64,000 bases of DNA from Ophiosphaerella korrae (taxonomy: Eukaryota; Ascomycota; Dothideomycetes; Pleosporales; Phaeosphaeriaceae): positions 310,001 to 374,000 of the forward strand of contig JALNQF010000001.1 of the NCBI GenBank assembly GCA_028456385.1, given 5' to 3'. The translations under genes and the position numbers were made by a program. Every line of letters starts with the position of its first letter. The stretch's first letter is position 1. Under the pieces are notes generated by a model, which saw only the letters and a list, made by a program, of their open reading frames with translations, had not been told where the DNA came from and did not search any database. Positions 1 through 13,575 of the stretch are shown here, in pieces.

Positions 1-1289
1 AAAGACTCAAGAGAGCGGGCCGTTGGATGCCACCCAAGTTTATCGGACAAGAAAGCAACAGACTGATCACTAAGGACACGGTCGCGACAGGGATGATTGA
101 CAAGATCTCCTTTATAGTGTTCCAAACAAGACCTGCATGGTGTTCCCGGGTCACACTTCTCCTTCCGCCTCTGACAATTACCACAGGCGCCAATAATTCG
201 CATCAGAGCTGCATTGTGGCGTTGCTCCGCATTGAGGCCCTTCTTGCGACCTCGCGGTGTTCGGCCTTGCATGCCCTCAGTGCTCGTCGGAGTAAGACGC
301 TTTGTATGTGAATTCATGTGGTAGGAGACCCATCCAAAGCCTTCTGTAGGTGATGGTGTTGCCATACCCCGCCGCGATCCGGTACGTGAGTTGCTCCTGG
401 ATAGAGTGCTAGTATGAGGCCGATGGTTGGTGATGGGGGATACAGATAACACGGGAGGTACCCTTGAGGCCCAGTGTGATCGAGCAACAGCAGCGTCATG
501 GCTCGCTGGCCAGCGGTTTGACTGCGGAATCGTGACCGCTCTGCTGCGATTGTGTTGGTCGAGGTCTTCTGATCGAGGAAAGGGTGTAGATGCATCATCG
601 AAGCTATTAGAAAATGGGTACGGGATGGCAATTGGTGCCACATCTGTGCTGTACTCATCAACCTCCGAGATTGGCTCTATGATCAGAGGTTGATCCGTCC
701 ATGTGCCAACATTTGCAAAGACCTGGGAAGCTCTGACGTCCAAGCCACTAAATGAATGTGACGAACCTGCCACATATGGGTTGAAGACAGTCTCTGCTGT
801 GTTTTCCAAGGAGCCAGTAGAAGTCAAGCTGTCTGCAATGCGCTCATATCTTGTATCTAGGATAGGAAAGTCTTGAGAATAAGCAAGGGGCGAGGCGGCA
901 CTGTCGCAGGTGCCAAGAGACCCAGAGGCACGAGCATCTATATGCTCTACTAACGGTGAAGTGGTGGCGGTGTCGATAGATGGGGAGGTGCAATACACCT
1001 GACCGAAGGAGGATGAAACGCCCAGGACAGAAGGTGGAGCAGAAACGTTGTATTCGAGCGACGGTAAACCATCTGCAAATGATAGAGGTGCCAAGGCTAA
1101 ATATGGCTGCTCAGATGTGACGCTTTCGGAGAGATGATAGTCTGGTGCACGGCTCTCTCCATGTAACTCGCCGTATGTCCTGTTGTCATCAAACAAAGGG
1201 TCGTATAGCTCCTCTCCCCCATCCCATGTGACAAAGTCTTGCCATGGCGAGTCCATTGCAGGTGAGGTCATGTAGTTGTGTTGGGTCAT
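1..1289 (-). CDS. Zn(II)2Cys6-type transcription regulator, C-terminal part cut by window edge
   Basis: A single open frame runs from an ATG at 1289 to the window edge, about 429 codons, with no stop. The first ~365 residues are rich in Ser, Pro, Thr and acidic residues and look disordered. A cysteine cluster starts at residue 369 with CGNC, then KCD, then PCRSC and a final Cys. The spacing is C-x2-C-x6-C-x5-C-x2-C-x12-C, which fits a fungal zinc binuclear cluster except that the last loop is longer than usual. A basic stretch (RGRKK) precedes it. The DNA-binding domain therefore sits deep in the protein rather than at the N-terminus. An in-frame stop lies upstream of the ATG with no Met between, so the start is well supported. 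Target genes cannot be inferred. Confidence 0.8.
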   Translation of the reverse strand, partial: MTQHNYMTSPAMDSPWQDFVTWDGGEELYDPLFDDNRTYGELHGESRAPDYHLSESVTSEQPYLALAPLSFADGLPSLEYNVSAPPSVLGVSSSFGQVYCTSPSIDTATTSPLVEHIDARASGSLGTCDSAASPLAYSQDFPILDTRYERIADSLTSTGSLENTAETVFNPYVAGSSHSFSGLDVRASQVFANVGTWTDQPLIIEPISEVDEYSTDVAPIAIPYPFSNSFDDASTPFPRSEDLDQHNRSRAVTIPQSNRWPASHDAAVARSHWASRVPPVLSVSPITNHRPHTSTLSRSNSRTGSRRGMATPSPTEGFGWVSYHMNSHTKRLTPTSTEGMQGRTPRGRKKGLNAEQRHNAALMRIIGACGNCQRRKEKCDPGTPCRSCLEHYKGDLVNHPCRDRVLSDQSVAFLSDKLGWHPTARSLES

Positions 1290-3265
1290 GCTGAATGGGG
1301 GTGTAAACGAGGTGCGAGTACCTTCCGAATGTATGCACAAAATGTTTTAAATTGGGGCCCCTTCGCCAGGGTGTCATACAAGAATGAGCACAGAGTACAG
1401 AGTTGTACAGAAAAAAAAAACGAAAAGCGTTGCAAGACAAAAATTGCCACTGTGGTTTTCAGGCTGAAGGGATGCAAAGATATACTGTTTCCTGTGATCT
1501 GGCGAAATGCTCAGGCTTGCGGCTGACGACCAGAACCTTGTTTCCTCGCACTCACAGCCGGCAGGGCAATTGACGAGTAGTTGTTCACGGCCTTATCACG
1601 TTCCTACGTCTAATTAGTCCATGACTGAAATGGTCGTGTCAAAAGCCGTAGGGGAGATGTCCTGAGTCGATGGTCCCCATGCTACAGGGCGTCGATTGGA
1701 GCCAGTGGGCGTTCATATGACCCACATCCTAGCTGCAGGTCGCAACCGGTCAACCTTTGGGGTGGAGTGCTTTCTGGCTAGCGTCACGCTGCGTCAAGAC
1801 AACAAATCATAGTAGACTGTGGAGAGAATGTGCAACGTAGAGCCGATCTACCGGTTCAAGGTGGACAGTGCTGAGTATTCCAGTGCGGTTCTAGAAGGCT
1901 TCGCAGTGTGGCTGTACATGATGCATCTAATACTTACAGTGGTTGGTTCTGCACAGACGATCCACACACGCATTCGGAGTGATTGGCTGTCATAAGATAG
2001 AGAAATAGTTCTTTTCGTGGTTCATGGAAGTGACGTTGGCGATAGAGTTTAGCAAAGGGCAACCTACTGTGGGACTCTGGACTCTAGGCTGGTGGGTTAA
2101 GCCTACAATTACCGAACACCCACACGATGTGTAATGCTCGCGCTGACACTTTGTCAAGGGCGCTATTCGCTAGAAAGCCCTGGGTAGCTTGAGGTGTACG
2201 TCTTCAAGAGACACCGTGTGCTGTGTGCGCGGTCTGCCTCGGCTACTGATATAAGCCGTTCCACTGACCCCGACGCCCTCATTGATGAGTTACATACTAC
2301 TCATTGGTAGTATGCCGCCACTCGGATAGATGTCAAAACACTGCGTAACAAGAGGGCTAATGCATGTTCCAGGATCCTGGCGACAGGAAGCTGTTCCCCG
2401 GAGCCAACACCCTGGCCGCCAAGCAACGATGCAGCCTAACGAAGTGCCTTGGTTCCCTAGATTGCTATGCATGAGGTAGGGACAGAAAGTGCCTCATAAG
2501 CACTGGCGACACTCTAAGCTAAAATTCAATCGAAGGGTTCCTATGTAGCGTAAAACTAGGAAGCCTCACTTCTGATTTCGTCACTGCGGCTCTAATGGCG
2601 TTTGAGCCTCTGCTCGCCCTTGTAGAGCATACTTCATGACAGCGGAGCTGACCACACCTCGTATATATTCATCCATATCCGGCCCAACAAAAGTTGGGAT
2701 TTAAGGACGCACTCTAGCATCCGGTGAAATCCTTCATAGCCTCACTCAGATGTTATGACAACTGGCAGTAGAGTAACGATATTGACATTGACATAATCAT
2801 AATCGCATAGCTCAAACGCCTAGGAACGGGAACGGGTCCTGCCCAAGGAGTATTAAGGTTACGCAGTGCATTTTGGCCAAAAGATACCAAATGCGGGACA
2901 AGACAACAGCTGGAACCAAGACCGAAAGAAAAGCACTGTTGTGACAAATGTGCAAGACAAGACAAGATATGCCGGGTATGTGAACAGAAGAGATCCAACA
3001 AAACCTTGTGCAAGAACCTTTGCACCAAACTAACCCGAAGAAGCGTTGACATAAAGTCGGGTATCAACCAAGAAGGAAGAAAGAGGTAAAGAAGAAGGGT
3101 GCCACCACACCCAGTCACCAGCAAAAGATCCACCTCTTGTGTTAATGCTCACAGTAAGAGCCCGACCTCTTCGTAATCATATGTATCGTTCGACTCCTGG
3201 CTGGGTGCAGGGTCGCTGCAACTCCATGCCTGAATCCTAATGATGATGTCGAGATCTTTGTCTAG
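1290..3265. other. Intergenic tract, no gene supported
   Basis: About 2 kb between the Zn2Cys6 gene and the 3' end of the LYAR gene. A poly-A tract lies near 1411-1420. A 126-codon minus-strand frame at 2753-3133 has no recognisable domain and may only be 3' UTR. It presumably holds the promoter of the upstream regulator. Confidence 0.5.
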
Positions 3266-5018
3266 TCAGGAGGTCTCCGGGGGAGAAAAGAAGAGGACAA
3301 TCTCGCCCCGGTCATTCCTCTTTAAACGCAGGTTCTTCCAGAGCTCCTTCTCTTCATCGGCCTTGGATGGCTGGCGATCCCGGTGGTCGTGACGTTCTCT
3401 ATGGTATCTCTTCAGGGCTTTGTTGACGCTCATGCCGCGCTCAGATTCTGGACCTTTGTTGATGAACGACATGAACAAATCAGCTCGAGCGTCTGTCACA
3501 GTGTTATTGGATACGAGCTCGCCACCAGGACGAACAATGAGCTGGCCATTGCCATCTGGTGATGGCGAACGCGAGTCAGCAGGGTGGTACTCGATAGCCT
3601 TGAGAGCCTTGCGGCCTCGAGGGGCTGGCGAGACGGAGGAAGAGTACTGTCGACGGCGCAGCCTACGGATTTCGGTGCCAGATCCATCTCGTCGCTTCTT
3701 GGGCCGAACCTTGACCAGGGCTGTACTAGCGTTGCGTTCCTTGCGATCACGTTCACGACCTCGCTCCTTGGCTTTCTTGTCCTTCTTTTCCTTATCCTTC
3801 CTTTCTTTTTCTTCACGCTCTTTCTGTTCTTTGATAGCCGCCTTGCGTGTCTTCTGTTCCTGCACCTCCCATTCCCGTTGCGCACGTATAAGTGCGGCAG
3901 AATTACCCTGCTTTGCGCGCTTCATAGGGCTGAGTGGTGAATTAGCATAGTCCGCAGAGTCCTCTGGCGAAGGCGGAAACTCCGGTCGCGCGAGCAATCG
4001 GTTGAGGCCACCAGTAAGGCCAGAGTGGAGCGAAGGGGGTGCGTCTGCCATCATGACGTCCCTCTCTTCCTGGGCACGGACAAGGGACATATCAAGCTCG
4101 GCCGGTGAATTGCGCTTACGCTTGCGATCAGTCTTTTTAGTTGTGGTCTCAGCATCTGTGTCACGCGACTTGGTCCTGGAGTGTTTCGGCTTTGGCGCAG
4201 GGGTTGTGTAGGAATCGTATCGTTCCTTGGAGGGTCGGATAGGTTCTTCACCATATGTGAAGCCAGTTTGAGCAAAGGTTTCATTATCATCAGCAAGCTG
4301 GAATTTCATGACGTCTGGAATGGTCGGGACATATTCTTCTTCATATGCCGGGGGCTGGCTGTCTTCGAGCATGTGCGACTCGTCCACGGGCTGGTATATC
4401 GGGGCAGCACGGGGCGTTTCTGTGGCCTCGAGGAAGTCAAAAACGTTGACGTCTTCGATTGCAGCTTGCTCATGGTACCCTAGAGATAGTGCGGCTGGAG
4501 GTGGAGTAGGTGCGCGAGGAGGAGCGTCGACGATTGCGACGGCATTGTCTAGCTCGACAGCTTCTTCGACGTAAGCATTGCGTGGAGTCAGGGCTTGTGA
4601 GTTGTCCTGCTGGGCGCTGTCTTTCTTCTGGTGTTGGCCCTTTGGCTTCTTCTCCTTGTAGAGTTTGCCCTGGTACTTTTGGTCTTCTGTAATACAGGAC
4701 TGACAGGATGGTTAGTTAGATGCATGAGCAACGCAAAGGCTCGTGGCGTACCTGATGCGCTTTGTAGCTGTTGCCCTCGAAATGGACCATGCAGTCGAGG
4801 CACTGTTGTTGTTGTGAGCGAGTGTTTACCACTGGATGTGCGCACCACGACTTACAGTGAATGAAGCGCCATAGCACTGGTTTCGATGAGCATCAAGCTT
4901 CTTTTTGGTCAGGACGTCGCCGCACCCCTCCTGCGGTCATAGTCAGCGCTGCTGCATTGTGCAGACATGGTGGGGACATGAATCTGATAGGGAGCCATAC
5001 ACAGCTAAAAGAAACCAT
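3266..5018 (-). CDS. LYAR-type C2HC zinc-finger nucleolar protein
   Basis: Four exons join to a 525-residue protein: 5001-5018, 4856-4930, 4752-4802 and 3266-4699, all with GT-AG introns. The N-terminus holds two C2HC fingers with ligands C6, C9, H21, C25 and C32, C35, H47, C50, followed by the SCITEDQKY segment typical of the LYAR zinc finger. The middle is low-complexity and charged, with a Lys/Glu/Arg-rich coiled or disordered stretch around residues 330-380. The C-terminus (near NKALKRYHRE and EKELWKNLRLKRNDRGEI) resembles the conserved end of LYAR proteins. LYAR relatives act in the nucleolus in ribosome biogenesis. That role is inferred from family; the zinc ligands are seen directly. 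Exon 1 encodes only six residues and ends at the first zinc ligand. Confidence 0.9.
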
Positions 5019-5995
5019 GATGGCCAGTGTCGCAGAATTCCGGAAAGCAATGAGCGGTGTGAGCTGGCGCTGCAGGAATATCAAGATGCGGTGAGAGAGC
5101 ACGGGAGCGAGGGGTTCTTCTGTCCAGCATCGATAGCAGTGTGCCAGCTTTGAAACAACCTTGCGTTGTTGTCAAGCCCGTCAAGGCCTGGAGATTGTTA
5201 CGCGCTAGCCCGCCAGCTAGCCCCCCGGGGGGATAGCACACCCAGCTAATCTCCAAGGCATTTGGGCAAGCAGACCAATCCGCGCAACCCTGCCCCTTTG
5301 TGAGACACTTGGCCCACCACTTATGCAGCCATGTGATGGGTATTTTTGGCCATTTCGGGCTCTCACAAGGCATTGCCGCACGTCACAGAACTGGTGGTGC
5401 TCTGCCCGCCGAAGCCCGTCGCCGTGTCGCGTTGTCTGGCCTCCCGTCTGGCGTGACCGTCGCCACTGCTGTCAGTCTGTCGCGACTCACCATGACCGTC
5501 AGCACGCTTTGGATGAAAGAGCGCCCCGTCGCAGGTAAACAAGCGACCCCTCATCCTCTCGGCGCCCGGGTCTGCTATTGATAACAGCGATAAAGCCTCT
5601 CGTTTCGCCAAAGTTTTGTCCGCGTGGCTATTCTCCAGGGCTCCTCCCGTGAGATGGCCATCTCGTAATCTCGACTCCAACCCCCATCACCTGCGGCTTT
5701 AGCCCTGCTGACAGGCACAATTCTCCATCATGTCTCGGAAGTCATGTTGGAAGCCCACTGCGCCGTGTTGCGCGGCATCAGAACGAACATCAGATACCTG
5801 CAGCCCACTCGAATCCTAGTCTGCTGTCTACGGCGTTCGCATGTCTGAGCGCCTAGCTACATACATAGCACTAGATACCTGCCTGCGCCTCTCCCAACCA
5901 TGATCGCTCGTGTTGATCTGCCTTCTACTTGCTTTAGCGCCTGCAAGCCCGGGGTATCATGCAGCTGTGCCTGTGCCTTTCCCCGAAGCTGCCGG
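5019..5995. other. Intergenic: LYAR promoter and ERV2 3' flank
   Basis: Holds the 5' flank of the LYAR gene and the 3' flank of the ERV2-like gene. Small overlapping frames occur on both strands but none shows domain content or sensible splicing. Confidence 0.5.
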
Positions 5996-6651
5996 CTACT
6001 CGTCTCCACATCCGCAATCGTATGCATCTCCAATGTCCGCGCAGTTGAACTCAGGCTTTTTCAGCCTCGCGTTCACCTTATTATGTATCATGCACCCCCA
6101 CATTGCTGCCGCAGTCCGTGAAGATACTTGAGGCGGAAATTTAGCAAGCAGCTTCCCAAAATGCTCTGCGCATTCTCCGCTGCGGAGATGGTTTAGTACG
6201 TGTATGACCTCAGCTGCGGCGTCGCATGGCGCAAACATACCAGGGATATAGGCGCTGGAATAGGTGCACATAGGACCGTAGCGCTTCCTTCTCCTCATCC
6301 GACGGCTTCACGGGGAAGCGAGCAAATGTTGTGTGCAGCACTTTCCACGCCGCGCGACCGAGTTCTGCCCTAATACAGCCTGTCAGTCAAAAGACCACTT
6401 GACTCCGTGACCAAGGGGGGCTTGGGCGCGTAGCTATCCCTGTGAACGTACTTCGCCGTCGCATTTCCCAGTCTCGGTGCAATTGCGTGTCCTGTGAGGA
6501 TAGCTCCGCCAGTCTGGCTCCGTTGCTGTCCGCGCAGCTGTGTAGGTGACAGGTGGTTCAACGGGCCTTGATAGAGGAGGATTGTGCAGATGACAAATGC
6601 GAGGAGGGCAAGGGCAATGAATCGACCTGCGAAGCCGGTCGCTCGTAGCAT
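5996..6651 (-). CDS. ERV2: Erv2-like FAD-dependent sulfhydryl oxidase
   Basis: Three exons (6452-6651, 6241-6369, 5996-6179) encode 170 residues. Residues ~8-28 form a hydrophobic signal anchor, as in the ER-resident Erv2 rather than the mitochondrial Erv1. The catalytic CGEC pair is at C110-C113 and is itself split by intron 2. After it come HFGKLLAKFPPQVSSR, WGCMIHNKVN (FAD-binding histidine and structural Cys) and a C-terminal CGC at 165-167, which matches the shuttle cysteines of yeast Erv2. Family knowledge: it oxidises thiols with O2 and passes disulfides to protein disulfide isomerase in the ER. It is divergent from the aminotransferase gene on its 5' side, with about 450 bp between the two ATGs. 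All key residues are intact. Confidence 0.94.
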
Positions 6652-7100
6652 GGCGTCGAGTAGGCTAAAAATTCACATAGAACGTGAGGTGTCACTTCAG
6701 AAAGGTGGACAATAGAAAGGGAGGTTTCACGGCGCATGTTGAAGCGTTGGTGGCAGCATCACACCATGCCAAGCCATATTTTACCTCGCCTCATATCGTC
6801 AAACTCTAGGAGCCATGGTGCCTTTCTTGAAGAAGCTTGGAGGTGGACTAAGCTGACTAATATCACCTTCTAAGAGTAGTCAACAATAAGCCCAGGATAT
6901 GATTCTGACAACAATAGCTGGACTTCTTTTGGTATATTGGTACGGATGTTCACGGATGTTCACGGCAATACGTCACCGATATCGCAGCTGAAAGTTTACT
7001 TCATTCGATATTCTTCAGCTTCAAAAGCACCAGATTGTCAACAGTCGAAGGCTGCCTAGAGCCACACTTTGGGTGTTGAGAATTTCGTATCACTGGATCA
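6652..7100. other. Divergent promoter region between ERV2 and the aminotransferase
   Basis: A 449-bp tract separates the two start codons. It contains a direct repeat of ggatgttcac near 6945-6965. No gene seen. Confidence 0.5.
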
Positions 7101-8471
7101 ATGGCAAACTTTCCTCCCCCACCCGTCGATACCATCGGTAGGTCAGCTCGATTGAAGTGCATAGCATGTTTGCACTCTGATGCTGATCCAATTCCCAGAC
7201 TGGGCCAATATGGGCTTCAAGATCCGAGAAGGTCAGTAAATAGACAGACCGAATGTCGAGATTAAAGCCATGATACTTGCTTTTGAAGCAGTCCTTCCAA
7301 TCCAATACTACTTGGCCATGGACACATCATATCACTCTAGGCAACTTCTGACATTGTCTCACAGTAAACGGTCATGTTGAGTCACATTATTCAGTACAAA
7401 CAGGGAAATGGACAGCACCCGTCTTTGTAGAGGATCCGTTTCTTCGCATTCACGGCATGGCTCCAGGACTGAATTACGGTATGCAATGCTACGAGGGCAT
7501 GAAAGCTTTCCGTGCGCCAAACAACACAATCAACATCTTCAGACCGAACAAGAATGCCGAACGGATGCAGCATTCAGCTTCGTTTATCTCAATTCCTGAG
7601 GTGCCCTCGGAGCATTTTATCGCATGCTGCAGCCTGGCCGTAGGGATGAACGCCGCCTACGTACCTCCTCATGAAACCGGTGGGGCTATGTATATCAGGC
7701 CACTTCTCTTCGGTAGCTCAGCACAGTTGGGCCTTAATCCTCCACAGGAGTACGCATTCGTAGTTTACTGCATCCCAACCGGTGTCTACCATGGAACTAA
7801 TCCAGTAGACGCTATCATCCTAGAAGATTTTGATCGTGCCGCTCCAGAAGGCACTGGTTCTGCAAAGGTTGGTGGCAACTACGCTCCAGTATTGCGACAC
7901 AGTGAAAAGGCATATAAGGCAGGCTATGGGATTACTCTGCATCTAGATAGCAAAACCAGAAGCATGGTAGATGAATTTTCTACATCAGCTTTCATTGGTG
8001 TAAAGAAAGATGGCGACAAAGTCAAACTTGTTGCTTCCAAGAGTAAGAACATCATTCAGAGTGTCACCGGAGATAGCATACTTCGGATTGCTGAGTCGTT
8101 CGGCTGGGAGACAGAATCAAGAGAGGTATGAGTTGTTCCCCTAAACAAAGCAGTAAATAGAATACTAATTAAATGATCAGATTGCCTATGATGAGATCAA
8201 AGGGTTCGACGAAGTCCTGGCTGCTGGCACTGCCGCGGCGATAGTGCCTATCAAGTCAATTACTATGGAGTCAAAGAATGATAAGTTTACTTACCCAGCA
8301 GCTCAGCAAGAGGTACCTCCAGTGTGCGCAAAACTTCTTGGCACATTGAAGGGACTCCAACAGGGCAAGATTGAGGACAAGCAAGGCTGGCTATTCAGGG
8401 TGGAGAGGCCAGAACAGTTTGGAAAGTCGCAATCGAACGGCGAAGCTCACAGTGTTGGACAATTACCGTAG
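7101..8471 (+). CDS. Branched-chain-amino-acid aminotransferase-like protein (fold-type IV PLP)
   Basis: Four exons (7101-7137, 7199-7231, 7365-8125, 8181-8471) give 373 residues, the usual length for eukaryotic BCATs without a targeting sequence. Landmarks are APGLNYGMQCYEGMKAFR, RPLLFGSSAQLGL, and the PLP-binding lysine at about K191 in GSAKVGGNYAP. The C-terminal part has the expected DEIKGFDEVLAAGTAAAIVP. BCATs exchange the amino group between Leu/Ile/Val and 2-oxoglutarate. The N-terminus is Pro-rich and shows no mitochondrial presequence, so a cytosolic location is likely. Such cytosolic paralogs are sometimes recruited into secondary metabolism, for example TOXF of Cochliobolus carbonum, but no synthase gene lies nearby. 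The first two exons are very small (37 and 33 nt). Confidence 0.9.
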
Positions 8472-9156
8472 ATATGTGAGAAGGGGAAAGTGCGACTCCT
8501 GATATTCAGGTCATTTGATCAGGCATCACCGATGCAAAATCATTGTGAAGCTTCTTGCGAAATTAAGGGTTATCACAGAAATGTGTCATTAGGCAACACC
8601 TAGAGATCATCAAAGAAAAGATTATGAAATTTTGCATTGTCTGTCCTTGGTGGCTAGCACAGTCACCTTTCAGTTGTGCTCAATGACTAGACAAGTAAAG
8701 AACCGTCACTCTAACACTGACCCTAATGCTACCCGTTTGATCACAGCAGCCGCACGTCTCTACAGAATACGCAACCCTAACCTCAAATAACTACTAATTA
8801 TCTATACGAATCATAGGCTTGAAGTGGCCAACACCAGGTCGTCCCATCGGCTTCGGGCCAATCAAACAAAGAACCGACGTCATCCCCGCTATTCGCGGTA
8901 CCCCTCGGCAACCCTGCATCACACAACCAGTGCATCCAGCACTGTGGGACAAGGCAGAAGCCTCGATAAATCCTTCCTACTTTCCTACCTTCCGACTCGG
9001 CATTTTCTTGCTTCGCCTTTTGTAGCCTTGCGCAACGTTCTATACACCAACTGCAAAGCCGCTCAGAACTTGAGGGAATCACGCGCCTTCTACGCGATTT
9101 CGAGTGTTAGTAGTAACCTACTACGACCCGGCGGTGACAATCGCACGAGTAACAAC
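8472..9156. other. Intergenic: aminotransferase 3' flank and protease promoter
   Basis: 685 bp between two same-strand genes. Short frames at 8798-9246 on both strands lack domains. No TATA box stands out. Confidence 0.45.
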
Positions 9157-10244
9157 ATGGGCTTGTCCAAACTAGTAAATGGGGCGAGGCGGCATTTGGG
9201 AGATAGCTTGAATCCAGACGACGGCTATCTTTCCTGTAAGTCGTAGTGAAAGTTGCATGGCATTACTAACTTTGGGTAGATCACGACGTGAGGTGTGAGT
9301 ATGCGCCGCCCCCGTTTTCGTTCTTGCACATGGTGCACAAATGCAGGTGCAATATGGACGGACTAACTGGATATAGTACTGAAAGAAGACGTTGACAGCA
9401 TCAAGGATGATTGGCTTACAGACAATGTACACAAGCACACGCATACATACCCTTTGCATCTAGGCTAACATCTTCAGGCAATTGCGTTCTGGCAAGAGTC
9501 CGTTTTTCTGCCCCCCTGCCCCCACAATATTCCTGACCACGTCACACAGATACCTCGAGCGTGAAGAACTCATCGCATTTCCTAAAGCCTCCATCGTTTT
9601 GCTCCGCCCTTCCATGTCTTACATGCTCATGAACACAGCCGATCCACTCACTCTCAAAGGCGTTCTACCCAATCTCGTCTCAGTAACGCACGTCTTCTTA
9701 CCAATAAACGACAATGCAGACGTTACACGCGCAGAGGGAGGATCACATTGGTCTCTTCTTCTTGTTTCTATAATTGACGGCGTGTCGTTCCACTATGACA
9801 GCATGTCTAATGCAAATGATCGAGAGGCCTATAGCACAACCATGAAAATGGAAGTTTTGATTGGCAAGAGACTGCGGTATATTGCCATGCTAGACTCACC
9901 ACAGCAGGAGAACGGCAGCGACTGTGGAGTCTTCGTGTGTGTACTTATGCGACATTTACTGCTCAAGAGGTTGTTGAAAGCAGATGCCAGCAAGAAGATT
10001 AGCATGAGCATGAAAGATGCACACGTCAAAGCAAAAGATGGAAGGAAGACTATGTTGAATGTGATTGAGGAGAGGAAGAGAGAAGGAGAGAGAAGACGAT
10101 CGTAAGTCACCCAGTTAAGTTCACAGGACAAACCCGATTGACCCAATCATATTCAGACGCAGTCGCTCGCCCTACCGCCCCACATCTCAGTCGAAGAGTC
10201 CACCCAGGATTGGTGAAGAGAACGAAGATCTCAAAACGAATTAA
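9157..10244 (+). CDS. NEDD8-specific (SENP8/DEN1-like) cysteine protease
   Basis: Six exons (9157-9235, 9280-9294, 9377-9426, 9478-9497, 9550-10101, 10157-10244) give 267 residues. Two exons are only 15 and 20 nt. The catalytic set of the C48 family is visible: H121 in GGSHWSLLLV, D138 in HYDSM, Q174 and C180 in PQQENGSDCGVFVC. The small size and the N-terminal YLSYHDVRLLKED plus WLTDNAIAFWQEYLE fit NEDP1/DenA deneddylases better than full-length Ulp1. Such enzymes process pro-NEDD8 and remove NEDD8 from targets. The C-terminus is Arg/Ser-rich and disordered. The 5' splice site of intron 4 (gtccgt) is weak, but the spliced frame is well conserved. Ulp1-like SUMO specificity cannot be fully excluded. 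Confidence 0.87.
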
Positions 10245-10693
10245 GGTGATTGGTATTGTCTAAGTCTGCACACATACCCTCACTTCATGTATGTGTTTTT
10301 GCTGGCTGCAAGTCTTTCCTCGTTCAATGCGTTTTTTAAATTACACTTAACACAAAGCGTATCGTTTTTACTTTCTCGGTCTAGACCTCCTATGACAACG
10401 ATTCAAAAATCCTACTCATGACATTGTCACGATTTCATGATATACGAGAACACAGGCATAGCAAGGCGTACGAAAGGGTCTAAACAAGGTAGTTATAGTT
10501 TATATCCCAAAACTCAACTGTATGATCAATGTCATGGCTGTGTTGAACTGCGAATCACCAATAATTTATAGTAACTAGAGGCATGCTCCTTCATTATGTC
10601 TTGTAAACAAACAAATTGATCTTTTACAGACACGGAGACTCATATATCCACAAAAACGCCAATGATGCAACGTAATATACAGCTCTACTAAGT
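10245..10693. other. Convergent 3' flanks
   Basis: AT-rich 449-bp tract between the 3' ends of the protease and mannosidase genes. It should hold both 3' UTRs and terminators. Nothing else is seen. Confidence 0.5.
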
Positions 10694-12898
<2,205 letters not shown>

Positions 12899-12970
12899 TA
12901 GATTTGGACGCGCCCAATTCGTATCAATATACGTCAACGATGGTCTGTAGCTTCTATCCACATTACGTTC

Positions 12971-12976
12971 TATATA
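12971..12976 (-). promoter_or_regulatory. Possible TATA box of the mannosidase gene
   Basis: TATATA on the minus strand, about 75 nt upstream of the ATG at 12898. It supports the shorter start. Position only; no transcript start is known. Confidence 0.3.
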
Positions 12977-13230
12977 GCCAACAGGAACAGTATGTATTTC
13001 CCTTGTTCCCTGGTTGTGCCTCCATAACATTCACAAGCATGGATCAGCAAGCGTCCCTACTTCCTAGTCGCCAGGTGTTCATTGCTCCCTCCTAAAACGG
13101 TGTGTGACAGGGATCAAGCTCTACGACTTGCGACACAACCACAGTACTCCCACGCACTCCCTACTACAACACACGTCTCACGGCGTCATTACTTGCAGTT
13201 ACAGTGCGACAGGAGACAGCATACAGACAC

Positions 13231-13283
13231 ACAGCATAGCCAGACACAGCATAGCCAGATACAGCATAGCCAGATACAGCATG
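13231..13283. repeat. 15-bp tandem repeat, about 3.5 copies
   Basis: Units at 13231-13245, 13246-13260 and 13261-13275, plus a partial unit to 13283. The unit is acagcatagccagat, with one C/T difference in the first copy. It is non-coding, between divergent genes. Confidence 0.85.
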
Positions 13284-13575
13284 ACAGATTACAATCATCA
13301 TCATTAACATATACCCTGTAGCGTGAACATTCGCCATTATGGTCTCCTGTCGTCACAACTATTCTATCCAATTAGTTTGCGTAAAACGAGTTTCTTTTCC
13401 CGTGCAATATATCTGCACCCCTTGGTCTCTCAATCTAACAAGAATTACCAACAACGTTTCTACCATAAACTCCCGTAACAACATCTACACAACCTAAGGA
13501 AGACCAGCAGCAACCACGAAGCATATCTCTATCAAGCCCTCGGCCTCTCGTCCGCCTACTCTCCAGCATTCCTCA

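Larger units (their letters stand above)
12899..13497. other. Intergenic: divergent promoters
   Basis: Region between the mannosidase start and the hydrolase frame. It contains a 15-bp tandem repeat and perhaps a missed first exon of the hydrolase: an ATG at 13339 is in the same frame but is separated from it by a stop at 13495. Confidence 0.4.

Noticed and set aside
2753..3133. Minus-strand frame of 126 codons with hydrophobic stretches
   Set aside because: No homology recognised and no upstream promoter features; more likely 3' flank of the LYAR gene.
7101..10244. Secondary-metabolite cluster around the aminotransferase
   Set aside because: No polyketide or peptide synthase, oxidase or transporter nearby; neighbours are housekeeping genes.
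12899..13030. Longer N-terminus for the mannosidase starting at 13030
   Set aside because: The frame is open, but a TATATA element lies inside it and the extra residues resemble no targeting signal; kept only as an alternative.
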